From Phocaeicola massiliensis B84634 = Timone 84634 = DSM 17679 = JCM 13223 (GTDB lineage: Bacteria > Bacteroidota > Bacteroidia > Bacteroidales > Bacteroidaceae), in contig NZ_KB905472.1 in NCBI RefSeq assembly GCF_000382445.1, positions 2,627,278 to 2,691,277 of the forward strand: DNA of 64,000 bases. The letters run 5' to 3'. A program made the position numbers and the translations under genes. How positions within the stretch are numbered: position 1 is the first letter of the stretch; each line of letters begins with the position of its first letter. Positions 44,868 to 52,295 of the stretch are shown here, piece by piece. The notes below the pieces were generated by a model. That model was not told where the DNA came from and made no database searches. It was given only the letters and a program-made list of their open reading frames with translations.

Positions 44868-47800
44868 TTAGAATTGAAGATTTATACCAAATGAAAATGT
44901 TCTGGACAAAGGATACCATCCGCCCTCCGGATCAAAGCCATCGTAGCCGGTAATGGTCGCTAAATTCTGTCCTGACAAATAAAGTCTCAGATATTTAATA
45001 TTCACCTTTTCCAATAATGCTTTTGAGAAAGTATAACCAATCTGCACATTTTGGATTTTCAGGTAATCGGCATTACGCAACCAATAGCTATTATATTGAG
45101 TATCATTAGCCGTATTCGTTAAAGTAAGCCGGGGATAAGTGGCATCCGGGTTATTTTCACTCCATGCATCCAAATGCATAGGGCGTGCATTCTGAGATAA
45201 ATAGAAAGCCCATCCTTCATAACCGGATATGTATTTCTTCACATTCAATTTACCATACATATTCATGGAAAAATCAAAGTTCTTATACCCAAAATGCAAG
45301 TTCAACCCATAATTAATCGGTAATTTATCATTCAAGATAACACGGTCATTACCGTCAATAACTCCATTGTCATCTTGATCTTTAAATTTTATGTTACCGG
45401 GAAGAACATTTCCTTGCTCAGCATGATTCTTTATGTCTTCTTCACTCTGAAACAATCCCTCGGCTTCATAACCGAAAGGTAACTGATACTGCCCGTTTAA
45501 ATAGGTCACTGCATTTCCCTCAATCCATTTATCCGAATTTCCCATTTCCAGCACTTTATTTTTTGAGAAGCTCGCATTCATATCTACTCCCCATGAGAAA
45601 TCTCCTTTACTGTCATTATAAGACGCCAGAATATCCATCCCTTGATTTCTCATTCTCAACAAATTTGAAATCGGAGCAGAAAGTCCGAATTCAGAGGGAA
45701 CAGGAGGAGTATATAATATATTACGACGAAGATTATTAAAATAATCAACAGACAGTTTGATACGTTGATCCCACATTCCAAAATCAATTCCAATATTGGC
45801 CAATTCTGAAACTTCCCAAGTAATATCAGGATTTATAGCGACATTATTATATGCACCACCAACCAATTTCCCATTAAACGAATAAATTTTAGGATCATAA
45901 CTTAAGACTTGTGCAGTCGGATAATAGCCTACTTTTTCCGCATCTCCTAATGTTCCCCAAGATCCCCTGATCTTTAATTCGGACAACCAGGAAGATGCTC
46001 CTTCCATAAATTTCTCACGATGAATATTCCATCCGGCAGAAAATGAAGGGAATACCCCCCATCTATGTCCCTCTGCAAAGCGAGAAGAACCATCTGCCCT
46101 TAAACTTGCTTCAAATAAGTAACGTCCCTGATAGTCGTAATTAACACGTCCAAACCAAGACTGTATAGCCACATCACGAGTTGTCGAACTTCCATTCTGC
46201 TTATTATCACTACCTACCCCCAATACATCAATATCATCAAACGGCATATTATCTCTGGAAGCCCAAAATCCTTCCTGCTTGAAATATTCTTGGGAATAAC
46301 CAGCCAAAAATTTGAAATGATGTGAGTCTGCCAACGTAAGCGCATAATCAGAAGTAAACTGCAATTGTGTACGGTATTGATAAGCATTAGAATCTTTCAA
46401 AGAAGAAACAAGATTTTCCGTCTTTGCCACATTTCCCTCGGCATCATATAAATAATAAGTCTTTACACGGTCTTTTGTCGTCTGGTCATGCGTATAAGCA
46501 GATATATTTGCTTTTATATTCCAATCTTTCAAAGGAGTATAAGTAGCACTAAATATAGCAAGCATCTCTTTGTGACGTTCTTTTGAATAACCGGCCTCAT
46601 TGACACCGGCAATAGGGTTTCCTCCCATCGAAGAACCAACCCCATATAGTCCGTTAGCCTCATAAATAGGAGTAACAGGTGATATTCTCGCTGCCTGAGT
46701 TTGCCAAATTGTTGTTCCTCCCTGCGGATTCTTTATACTTGTCTGTGTATATTGCAAATTAACCTGCGCAGACAAGTTCTTTAACAGTTGGAAGTGTAAA
46801 TCAGGTTTGAATATCAAACGGTTATAATCATTGTTAGGTAAAGTACCCTCCTGATAGTCGTTCGAAAGAGAAAAACGATAAGTAATGGATTTCTCTTTAC
46901 CCGAAACAGCCACATGAGTATTATTAATCAATGTATTTTTACGGTATATTTCTTTATACCACTTATTATCTGCATATTTCCCGTTCTTCAAATCCTGTAT
47001 GCCTTGTTCACCAAAAAAGGCAGCTTTACCGTCATTAACCATTGCCTCATCATACAAACGCATATAATCTTCGGCACCGACAAAATCCAATTTGAACTGT
47101 GGATTCTGAATTCCTATATTGGTAGAAAAGTCAACAACCGGCCGTTCTGAGGTTTGTCCCTTCTTTGTCGTTACCAACATAACCCCATTTGCCGCACGTG
47201 ACCCATAAATAGAGGCAGAAGCAGCATCCTTCAAAATAGAGATACTTTCTATGTCATTAGGATTCAATGTATAAAGATTACCGGGCACACCATCTATCAG
47301 AATAAGAACACCGGAGCTTCCTCCAATCGTGGAAGTACCGTGGATATTTATAGTAGCTCCGGAGCCAACCGCACCACTACCCTTGGTTACTGTCATACCG
47401 GGAACCGAACCTGCCAACAACTCCTGAACGTTGGTAACAGAACGCGCCTTCAATGCCTTATCTGCTTTAATAGTTCCGATAGAACCTGTCAAGTTAACCT
47501 TTCTTTGTGTACCATATCCTACTACAACAACCTCCTCCAATGCTTGTGTATCCTCCTTTAAAGTCACAACCAGCATCTTGCCGTTTTGCGGTTTCAACTG
47601 TCGGGTCTCATAACCAATATAAGAAATTTCCAAAACAGCATTATTCATTGCATTCAGAGTAAAATTACCATCAAAATCAGTTATTGTACCATTGGAAGTA
47701 CCTTGTACTATCACTGTTGCGCCAATTACCGGCTCACCATTTACATCAATCACCCTTCCTGTCACCTCACCTTGCTGCTCACGATTCAGCGGTTGCCGGG

Positions 47801-48098
47801 CTCTTTTAATAATTACTTTTTTATCCTGAATTTCATAACTCAAACCGGACTGTCCTTTCAAAAGTTGTTTTACAACTTCTTCTATTACCGCATCTTTTAC
47901 AGAAATGGAGACACGCTTTTTCGTATCCAAATCAAGGGATGAAAAGACAAATGAATATCCTGATGATTTTTTTATTTGTTCGATAGCTTCCTTTACTGTT
48001 ATATTATTGGTTTTCAATGTAATATCCTGAGAGAAAGCCGATAAATTAAAGCAAAGTGCTACTGAAGCTACTAAAATAGCCTTATCAAAACATCTCAT
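44868..48098 (-). CDS. SusC/RagA-family TonB-dependent transporter with STN domain
   Basis: 1076 aa. Signal peptide (ILVASVALCFNLSAFSQ), STN signalling domain (~25-98: ITLKTNNITVKEAIEQIKKSSGYSFVFSS), carboxypeptidase-like domain (~110-185: GEVTGRVIDVNGEPVIGATVIVQGT), TonB box near EEVVVVGYGTQRK, plug (LLAGSVPGMTVTKGSG, GVLILIDGVPG, SILKDAASASIYGSRAANGV) and a 22-strand barrel ending SFGINLQF. The STN domain means it can signal through the FecR-type anti-sigma factor and ECF sigma factor encoded upstream. Imports the glycan captured by its SusD partner. Confidence 0.96.
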   Translation of the reverse strand: MRCFDKAILVASVALCFNLSAFSQDITLKTNNITVKEAIEQIKKSSGYSFVFSSLDLDTKKRVSISVKDAVIEEVVKQLLKGQSGLSYEIQDKKVIIKRARQPLNREQQGEVTGRVIDVNGEPVIGATVIVQGTSNGTITDFDGNFTLNAMNNAVLEISYIGYETRQLKPQNGKMLVVTLKEDTQALEEVVVVGYGTQRKVNLTGSIGTIKADKALKARSVTNVQELLAGSVPGMTVTKGSGAVGSGATINIHGTSTIGGSSGVLILIDGVPGNLYTLNPNDIESISILKDAASASIYGSRAANGVMLVTTKKGQTSERPVVDFSTNIGIQNPQFKLDFVGAEDYMRLYDEAMVNDGKAAFFGEQGIQDLKNGKYADNKWYKEIYRKNTLINNTHVAVSGKEKSITYRFSLSNDYQEGTLPNNDYNRLIFKPDLHFQLLKNLSAQVNLQYTQTSIKNPQGGTTIWQTQAARISPVTPIYEANGLYGVGSSMGGNPIAGVNEAGYSKERHKEMLAIFSATYTPLKDWNIKANISAYTHDQTTKDRVKTYYLYDAEGNVAKTENLVSSLKDSNAYQYRTQLQFTSDYALTLADSHHFKFLAGYSQEYFKQEGFWASRDNMPFDDIDVLGVGSDNKQNGSSTTRDVAIQSWFGRVNYDYQGRYLFEASLRADGSSRFAEGHRWGVFPSFSAGWNIHREKFMEGASSWLSELKIRGSWGTLGDAEKVGYYPTAQVLSYDPKIYSFNGKLVGGAYNNVAINPDITWEVSELANIGIDFGMWDQRIKLSVDYFNNLRRNILYTPPVPSEFGLSAPISNLLRMRNQGMDILASYNDSKGDFSWGVDMNASFSKNKVLEMGNSDKWIEGNAVTYLNGQYQLPFGYEAEGLFQSEEDIKNHAEQGNVLPGNIKFKDQDDNGVIDGNDRVILNDKLPINYGLNLHFGYKNFDFSMNMYGKLNVKKYISGYEGWAFYLSQNARPMHLDAWSENNPDATYPRLTLTNTANDTQYNSYWLRNADYLKIQNVQIGYTFSKALLEKVNIKYLRLYLSGQNLATITGYDGFDPEGGWYPLSRTFSFGINLQF

Positions 48099-48158
48099 AA
48101 TTCTTCTGATTTTTAAAATAAATAAATTAGAATAAGGTTATAAGAATTAAAGATTTAC

Positions 48159-48166
48159 TATATTTG
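48159..48166 (+). promoter_or_regulatory. Promoter element of a candidate antisense sRNA
   Basis: TATATTTG, full -7 match, on the plus strand 60 nt upstream of the minus-strand susC start, facing a terminator at 48223-48250. Confidence 0.5.
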
Positions 48167-48173
48167 CTACTTC

Positions 48174-48250
48174 TTTAACTCAACAAGTGTTTTTGAAAAG
48201 AATACTTGACTTGATTTAATCGGGAGGGTGTGGCCGCATCCTCCTTTTTT
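48174..48250 (+). ncRNA. Candidate cis-antisense sRNA upstream of susC (DonS-like)
   Basis: A plus-strand -7 element (48159-48166) is followed about 60 nt later by a strong intrinsic terminator: GGAGGGTGT-GGCC-GCATCCTCC (48223-48244) then six Ts (48245-48250). A weaker hairpin CAAGT...ACTTG (48184-48208) lies between. All neighbouring genes are on the minus strand, so this plus-strand unit has no gene to serve. It would give an RNA of about 75-80 nt antisense to the susC leader. Antisense sRNAs at the same place are known to repress ECF/FecR-controlled PULs in B. fragilis (DonS family). Boundaries are estimates. Confidence 0.6.
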
Positions 48251-48332
48251 ATATCAAGCATCTCCTACTTTACACATCAACCGGTAGAAATTATTTGCTT
48301 CATAAATTTAGATTTTTAGGTTCTACAATATA

Positions 48333-49346
48333 TTAATAAAGTATATACTTTCCATTTTCGTATCGGTAATTCATCCTGCTGGTAGAAGCTATGGTTTCAA
48401 GCACCTCTTCAATGGTATTTTTATTTATCATAAAATCACCATAAAAACGTCTATCCCGCAGTGAGTCCGCAACTTCGATACGCACATCATAACTTCGCAT
48501 CAGTTTTTTTGCAATATCCTCTAACAACTCTTCATCAAAAAACAGTTTATTATCTCTCCAAATATTTGCATACTCTACATTCGCTTTCGATTTAACCATT
48601 TCGCCAGTCAATTTATTCAGCACCATCCGTTCATTCGGTTCCAAATAAAGTTCCTCCATCGCTTTTATCCCATTCTGCAGTGCTACCTTTCCTTCTACCA
48701 AACTAATCATCACCTCCTCGTCATTGGAATAGTTCTTAAAATTGAATTTTGTTCCCAATACACGGAGATTCACCTCTTTGGTACAAACCTCAAAGGGTAC
48801 TTTCTCATTGTGGGCAACCTCAAAATAGCCTTCTCCTTCTAATGTCAACTTACGGTCATCTACACCAAATCCCTGAGAATAAGTAACTTTAGAACCGGCA
48901 TTTAACCAAACCAAACTTCCATCAGGCAAATTTAATTTTGTATGTGTACCTAATGAAGCTTCCACCACTATATCCGAAAAGTTCTGTTTTACTGTATGTT
49001 TTCCCTGATAATAAGTGGCAAAAGGAACTAATAATACCAAAAGCACAGCAGCCACACGATATAACATTTTCCAAGAGAAAGAACGTCTTGCCGGCTTTTC
49101 TTTTTTCGGGAATATAGCTGCCCGCTGCTGAAACAAAGTAAAAGCCGCATCTTCATCAAATGGTTCAACACTTCCCGATACTCCCGAAGAAAACCAAAGT
49201 TCTAACTTATTCCGAACATAAATACGGTTAGCTTCCGATTCCATAGTCCATTTCTGCAACTCGGAAAAAGAGGCTTTATCCAAATTCCCTGATAAATAAG
49301 ATGTAATCAATCCGTCTATATCGTTATATTCTTCTTTCATCTGCAT
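48333..49346 (-). CDS. FecR-type anti-sigma factor
   Basis: 337 aa. Cytoplasmic N-terminus with the DUF4880-like LITSYLSGNLDKASFSELQKWT, one membrane helix at about 95-113 (YRVAAVLLVLLVPFATYY), then the periplasmic FecR domain (VEASLGTHTKLNLPDGSLVWLNAGSKVTYSQGF ... RKLTLEGEGYFEVAHN) and a C-terminal STN-like stretch (ANIWRDNKLFFDEELLEDIAKKLMRSYDVRI). It holds the ECF sigma factor inactive until the SusC STN domain signals. 68 nt downstream of the sigma gene; an alternative ATG is 6 nt further in. Confidence 0.94.
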   Translation of the reverse strand: MQMKEEYNDIDGLITSYLSGNLDKASFSELQKWTMESEANRIYVRNKLELWFSSGVSGSVEPFDEDAAFTLFQQRAAIFPKKEKPARRSFSWKMLYRVAAVLLVLLVPFATYYQGKHTVKQNFSDIVVEASLGTHTKLNLPDGSLVWLNAGSKVTYSQGFGVDDRKLTLEGEGYFEVAHNEKVPFEVCTKEVNLRVLGTKFNFKNYSNDEEVMISLVEGKVALQNGIKAMEELYLEPNERMVLNKLTGEMVKSKANVEYANIWRDNKLFFDEELLEDIAKKLMRSYDVRIEVADSLRDRRFYGDFMINKNTIEEVLETIASTSRMNYRYENGKYILY

Positions 49347-49414
49347 ATATTAAGTGCTGTTATTATATAAGGCAAAAAATAAGTTTTAAAGGGTAGTCAA
49401 AATGAAGTTTTTTT

Positions 49415-50017
49415 TCAATTTCCTAAAAAAACATAGAGAACAAGTAGTTTCAGGTACTTTTCCATCCGTTGCTGAAGACAGGATAATGCTTTCTTCATGT
49501 GGTATTTAACCGTGTTTACCGAGATATTAAGTTCTATTGCTATTTCTTCGTATTTTTTCTGTTCAAAACGATTCTTTTTGAACACCGTTCGACATTCTAA
49601 AGGAAGTTCTTCAATATTCCGAATCAGTTCACTTTCCAATTCCTGCTCCAATAAATAACCCAAAGGATGCTCATCTTCGACAAAAACCCGATCCAGAAAT
49701 TCCATATTTTCCGGAAGAAAAAATGAAGAAACCAAAAGTTCTTCCCGCCTTCTTAACGAATTCAGCTCATTCAAACAACGATTACGGACGGCACGCATAA
49801 GGTATGCACGAATTGAATATTCAATTTCAATATCGCTCCGGTGCTCCCACAAATAAAAAATTGCATCATCCACTATTTCCTCAGCCAGAGCAGCATCAGC
49901 CAACATTTGGTTCGCAAAACGGCAAAGCAATACATAATGCTGTTTATATATGTATTTAAAAGCATCTTCGTTTCCTTGCTTCAACTGCTCTATAATAAGT
50001 TTTTCCATAGCCATCAT
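49415..50017 (-). CDS. ECF RNA polymerase sigma factor (PUL-associated, sigma-70 family)
   Basis: About 200 aa from the ATG at 50017 (other ATGs at 50014 and 50008; the TTG at 50032 is unlikely). Region 2: NEDAFKYIYKQHYVLLCRFANQMLADAALAEEIVDDAIFYLWEHR. Region 4: LPLECRTVFKKNRFEQKKYEEIAIELNISVNTVKYHMKKALS. Followed by the FecR-type anti-sigma gene and then the SusC with STN domain, the classic trans-envelope PUL switch. A -7 element about 290 nt upstream (complement of 50306-50313) implies an unusually long leader. Confidence 0.94.
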   Translation of the reverse strand: MMAMEKLIIEQLKQGNEDAFKYIYKQHYVLLCRFANQMLADAALAEEIVDDAIFYLWEHRSDIEIEYSIRAYLMRAVRNRCLNELNSLRRREELLVSSFFLPENMEFLDRVFVEDEHPLGYLLEQELESELIRNIEELPLECRTVFKKNRFEQKKYEEIAIELNISVNTVKYHMKKALSCLQQRMEKYLKLLVLYVFLGN

Positions 50018-50305
50018 TAAAGTTATAAACAATAAAAATCAGTAACTCTAATACGGTGTTTCATCAGAAATATAAATTACATGTTCCATCGTAGTAGATT
50101 ATAGCATTTAACTTAAAAATCCGTATTGAACTTGTGAAGTTCATTCCACGGGTATGGGAAAATTCATACAACAATACATAGCCCGGTAAATGAAATGGTT
50201 ACATCATCTGATAACATGATAAATGACATGCCAAACGGTGTGTACGCATAATGACGCGGCCAAAATTCCTATCTACAAGCACTCTTTTTGTTGCCATATC
50301 AGGCG
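50018..50305 (-). promoter_or_regulatory. Long, possibly structured leader of the ECF sigma gene, or an ncRNA
   Basis: About 280 nt without a convincing gene between a consensus minus-strand -7 element (TATCTTTG, complement of 50306-50313) and the sigma ATG. Inverted repeats seen: AATACGG (50050-50056) with CCGTATT (50121-50127); GAACTT-GTG-AAGTTC (50128-50142); CGGGTATG (50149-50156) with CATAGCCCG (50177-50185). No known riboswitch recognised. The adjoining stretch 50314-50578 holds nothing I can identify apart from short low-complexity runs. Confidence 0.4.
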
Positions 50306-50578
50306 CAAAGATACATTTTTAGACGAAAAAAAATAGGATTTTACGACTTTTCCCGATTTTGCACCGCCCAACAAACAACCGTTCGGTGAATACCATCAGT
50401 GCCGATTACATCCGCCACTATAATTACTTCCGATTTCATCACCTTCAAATAAATATCCCGCCCATCATCTGAAACAGGGTTACCCCGGTAGATCCTCTTT
50501 TCTCATAATATAAGGATTTGAGAAGAATTGAAAAGGATAAAAAATGAAAGGAGGATGAATCAGATAAAAAATAATTGT

Positions 50579-50586
50579 TACCTTTG
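50579..50586 (+). promoter_or_regulatory. Distal promoter element upstream of queA
   Basis: TACCTTTG on the plus strand, full -7 match. A transcript from here would include an in-frame upstream ATG at 50653 giving a 17-residue longer protein. Confidence 0.4.
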
Positions 50587-50672
50587 TCAGGTTCGATGAG
50601 AAACATGCACGTACGAGTTTGGTTACATTAAAAAATAAAAAACTGATATACAATGTACAGAGCAAACATCGG

Positions 50673-50680
50673 TACTTTTG
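50673..50680 (+). promoter_or_regulatory. Proximal queA promoter element
   Basis: TACTTTTG followed by CGCAAA. The same block (ATCGGTACTTTTGCGCAAA) also occurs at 39925-39943. It places transcription start around 50687, so translation must begin at 50689 or 50704. Confidence 0.5.
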
Positions 50681-50703
50681 CGCAAATTATGAAACGAAAT
50701 CAA

Positions 50704-51921
50704 ATGGAAGATACAAAACATATCAAAATAAGCGAATACAATTACCCGCTGCCCGATGAACGGATTGCAAAGTTTCCGCTGGCAGTACGTGACCAATCCA
50801 AGCTGTTGGTATACCGCCACGGCGAAGTAAGCGAAGATACATTCACTGCGCTGCCTGAATATCTGGAGCAGGGCGAACTGATGATATTCAACAATACAAA
50901 GGTGATTCAGGCACGCCTGCACTTTCGCAAGGAAACGGGAGCTCTGATTGAAGTGTTCTGTCTGGAGCCGATACAGCCGAACGATTATGTACTGTCCTTC
51001 CAGCAAACGAAAAAATGCAGCTGGCTCTGCATGATTGGCAATCTGAAGAAATGGAAAGAAGGAGCACTGAGCCGCATGGTAGACGTGAAAGGGAAACAGG
51101 TGACACTGACTGCCACACGCGGTGAATGTCGCGGCACAAGCCATTGGGTAGATTTTGAATGGAATGATGACAGCATCACCTTTGCCGACCTGCTGGAAGT
51201 GGTGGGCGAACTGCCTATTCCTCCCTACCTCAACCGAGACACACAAGAAAGCGATAAAGAAACTTATCAGACGGTCTATTCCAAAATAAAAGGGTCGGTA
51301 GCCGCCCCCACCGCCGGACTGCACTTCACCGAACGCGTATTGCAAGCATTGGATGCCCACGGTATCGACCGCGAAGAACTGACCTTGCACGTAGGTGCAG
51401 GCACCTTCAAGCCCGTGAAAAGTGAAGAAATAGAAGGACACGAAATGCATACGGAATACATCTCCGTCAACAAACGGACCATTGAGAAACTGATTGCACA
51501 CGGAGGGCATGCCATTGCCGTAGGAACCACTTCGGTGAGAACCTTGGAAAGCCTGTATTATATAGGAGTAGCTATCAGCCGCAATCCCGATGCCAACCAG
51601 GAAGAACTGCACGTGCAGCAATGGATGCCTTACGAAGAGAAAAATGGCATCGGCACTATACAGGCTTTACAGCATATACTCGATTATCTGAACCGTCACC
51701 ACATGGAAACATTGCACACCAGTACGCAAATCATCATTGCTCCGGGCTACGAATACAAGATAGTGAAGAAGATGGTTACCAATTTCCACCAACCGCAAAG
51801 CACATTACTGCTATTGGTTTCTGCTTTTGTGAAAGGAGACTGGCGAAAGATTTATGATTATGCCTTGGAGCATGATTTCAGGTTCCTAAGCTATGGCGAC
51901 AGTTCGTTGCTGATACCCTGA
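50704..51921 (+). CDS. queA: S-adenosylmethionine:tRNA ribosyltransferase-isomerase
   Basis: 405 aa from the ATG at 50704 (MEDTKHIKISEYNYPLPDERIAKFPL). Motifs: LPEYLEQGELMIFNNTKVIQARL, GSVAAPTAGLHFTERVLQAL, LHVGAGTFKPVKSEEIEGHEMHTE, AVGTTSVRTLES and TNFHQPQSTLLLLVSAFVKGDWRKIYDYALEHDFRFLSYGDSSLL. These are the classic QueA signatures; the enzyme makes epoxyqueuosine from preQ1-modified tRNA in queuosine synthesis. Starts at 50689 or 50653 are possible, the latter only from the distal promoter at 50579. Confidence 0.93.
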   Translation: MEDTKHIKISEYNYPLPDERIAKFPLAVRDQSKLLVYRHGEVSEDTFTALPEYLEQGELMIFNNTKVIQARLHFRKETGALIEVFCLEPIQPNDYVLSFQQTKKCSWLCMIGNLKKWKEGALSRMVDVKGKQVTLTATRGECRGTSHWVDFEWNDDSITFADLLEVVGELPIPPYLNRDTQESDKETYQTVYSKIKGSVAAPTAGLHFTERVLQALDAHGIDREELTLHVGAGTFKPVKSEEIEGHEMHTEYISVNKRTIEKLIAHGGHAIAVGTTSVRTLESLYYIGVAISRNPDANQEELHVQQWMPYEEKNGIGTIQALQHILDYLNRHHMETLHTSTQIIIAPGYEYKIVKKMVTNFHQPQSTLLLLVSAFVKGDWRKIYDYALEHDFRFLSYGDSSLLIP

Positions 51922-52003
51922 AGCCCTATCACAGGCATACCATCTTCCTTCCGCAGCATTAAGCGTTTTCTTCCCTACCATTAAGGCGTTTTTTACAGAC
52001 ATT

Positions 52004-52099
52004 TACTACGTCCCACTACGGCAGGACGTACGTTCCACCGTAGCAGGACGTACGTCCTATTGCAGTGGGACGTATATCCTGCTATAGTGGGACGTAGTA
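52004..52099. repeat. 96-bp three-armed palindromic element with GGACGTACGTCC motifs
   Basis: TACTACGTCCCACTA (52004-52018) and TAGTGGGACGTAGTA (52085-52099) are perfect 15-bp inverted repeats. Between them lie two further palindromes with no unpaired base at the junction: 52019-52040 (CGG...CCG around GGACGTACGTTCC) and 52041-52084 (TAGCAGGA...TCCTGCTA, containing the perfect 12-bp palindrome GGACGTACGTCC). The motif GACGTA/TACGTC recurs throughout. The element lies in the 374-bp gap between queA and hutU, preceded by two CATTAAG(G)CGTTTT direct repeats (51959-51991). The rest of that gap is featureless up to the hut promoter. Confidence 0.75.
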
Positions 52100-52267
52100 G
52101 TATTCAGTATAGAAAGGCATAATCATCCGTATGAAAAGCCTTAGCTATACCCAAAAAGCGGCTTCTATCGTTATTGGACTTCTTACTCTGCCATAATACA
52201 TGAGAGTTTTTCATTACTTTATGTCACTAAACATATCCATTAATTCATAGTATCTCAGTTGTTTTAC

Positions 52268-52275
52268 TATCTTTG
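52268..52275 (+). promoter_or_regulatory. Promoter element of the hut operon
   Basis: TATCTTTG, full -7 match, 20 nt before the hutU ATG at 52296. It overlaps the GTG that would extend the frame upstream, which rules that GTG out as start. Confidence 0.65.
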
Positions 52276-52295
52276 TGACAAAACACCTGAATGCT

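Noticed and set aside
50206..50304. A ~32-codon minus-strand frame (MATKRVLVDRNFGRV...) in the sigma-factor leader
   Set aside because: Its ATG would coincide with the predicted transcription start, it has no ribosome-binding site and resembles no family I know.
50653..50703. Upstream ATG extending queA by 17 residues
   Set aside because: The proximal promoter element at 50673-50680 lies inside this extension and the QueA family starts near KHIKISEYNY; only the distal promoter could support it.
52004..52099. CRISPR-like array
   Set aside because: Repeats are palindromes in nested order without unique spacers of constant size.
52275..52295. GTG start extending hutU by seven residues
   Set aside because: The GTG overlaps the -7 promoter element TATCTTTG.
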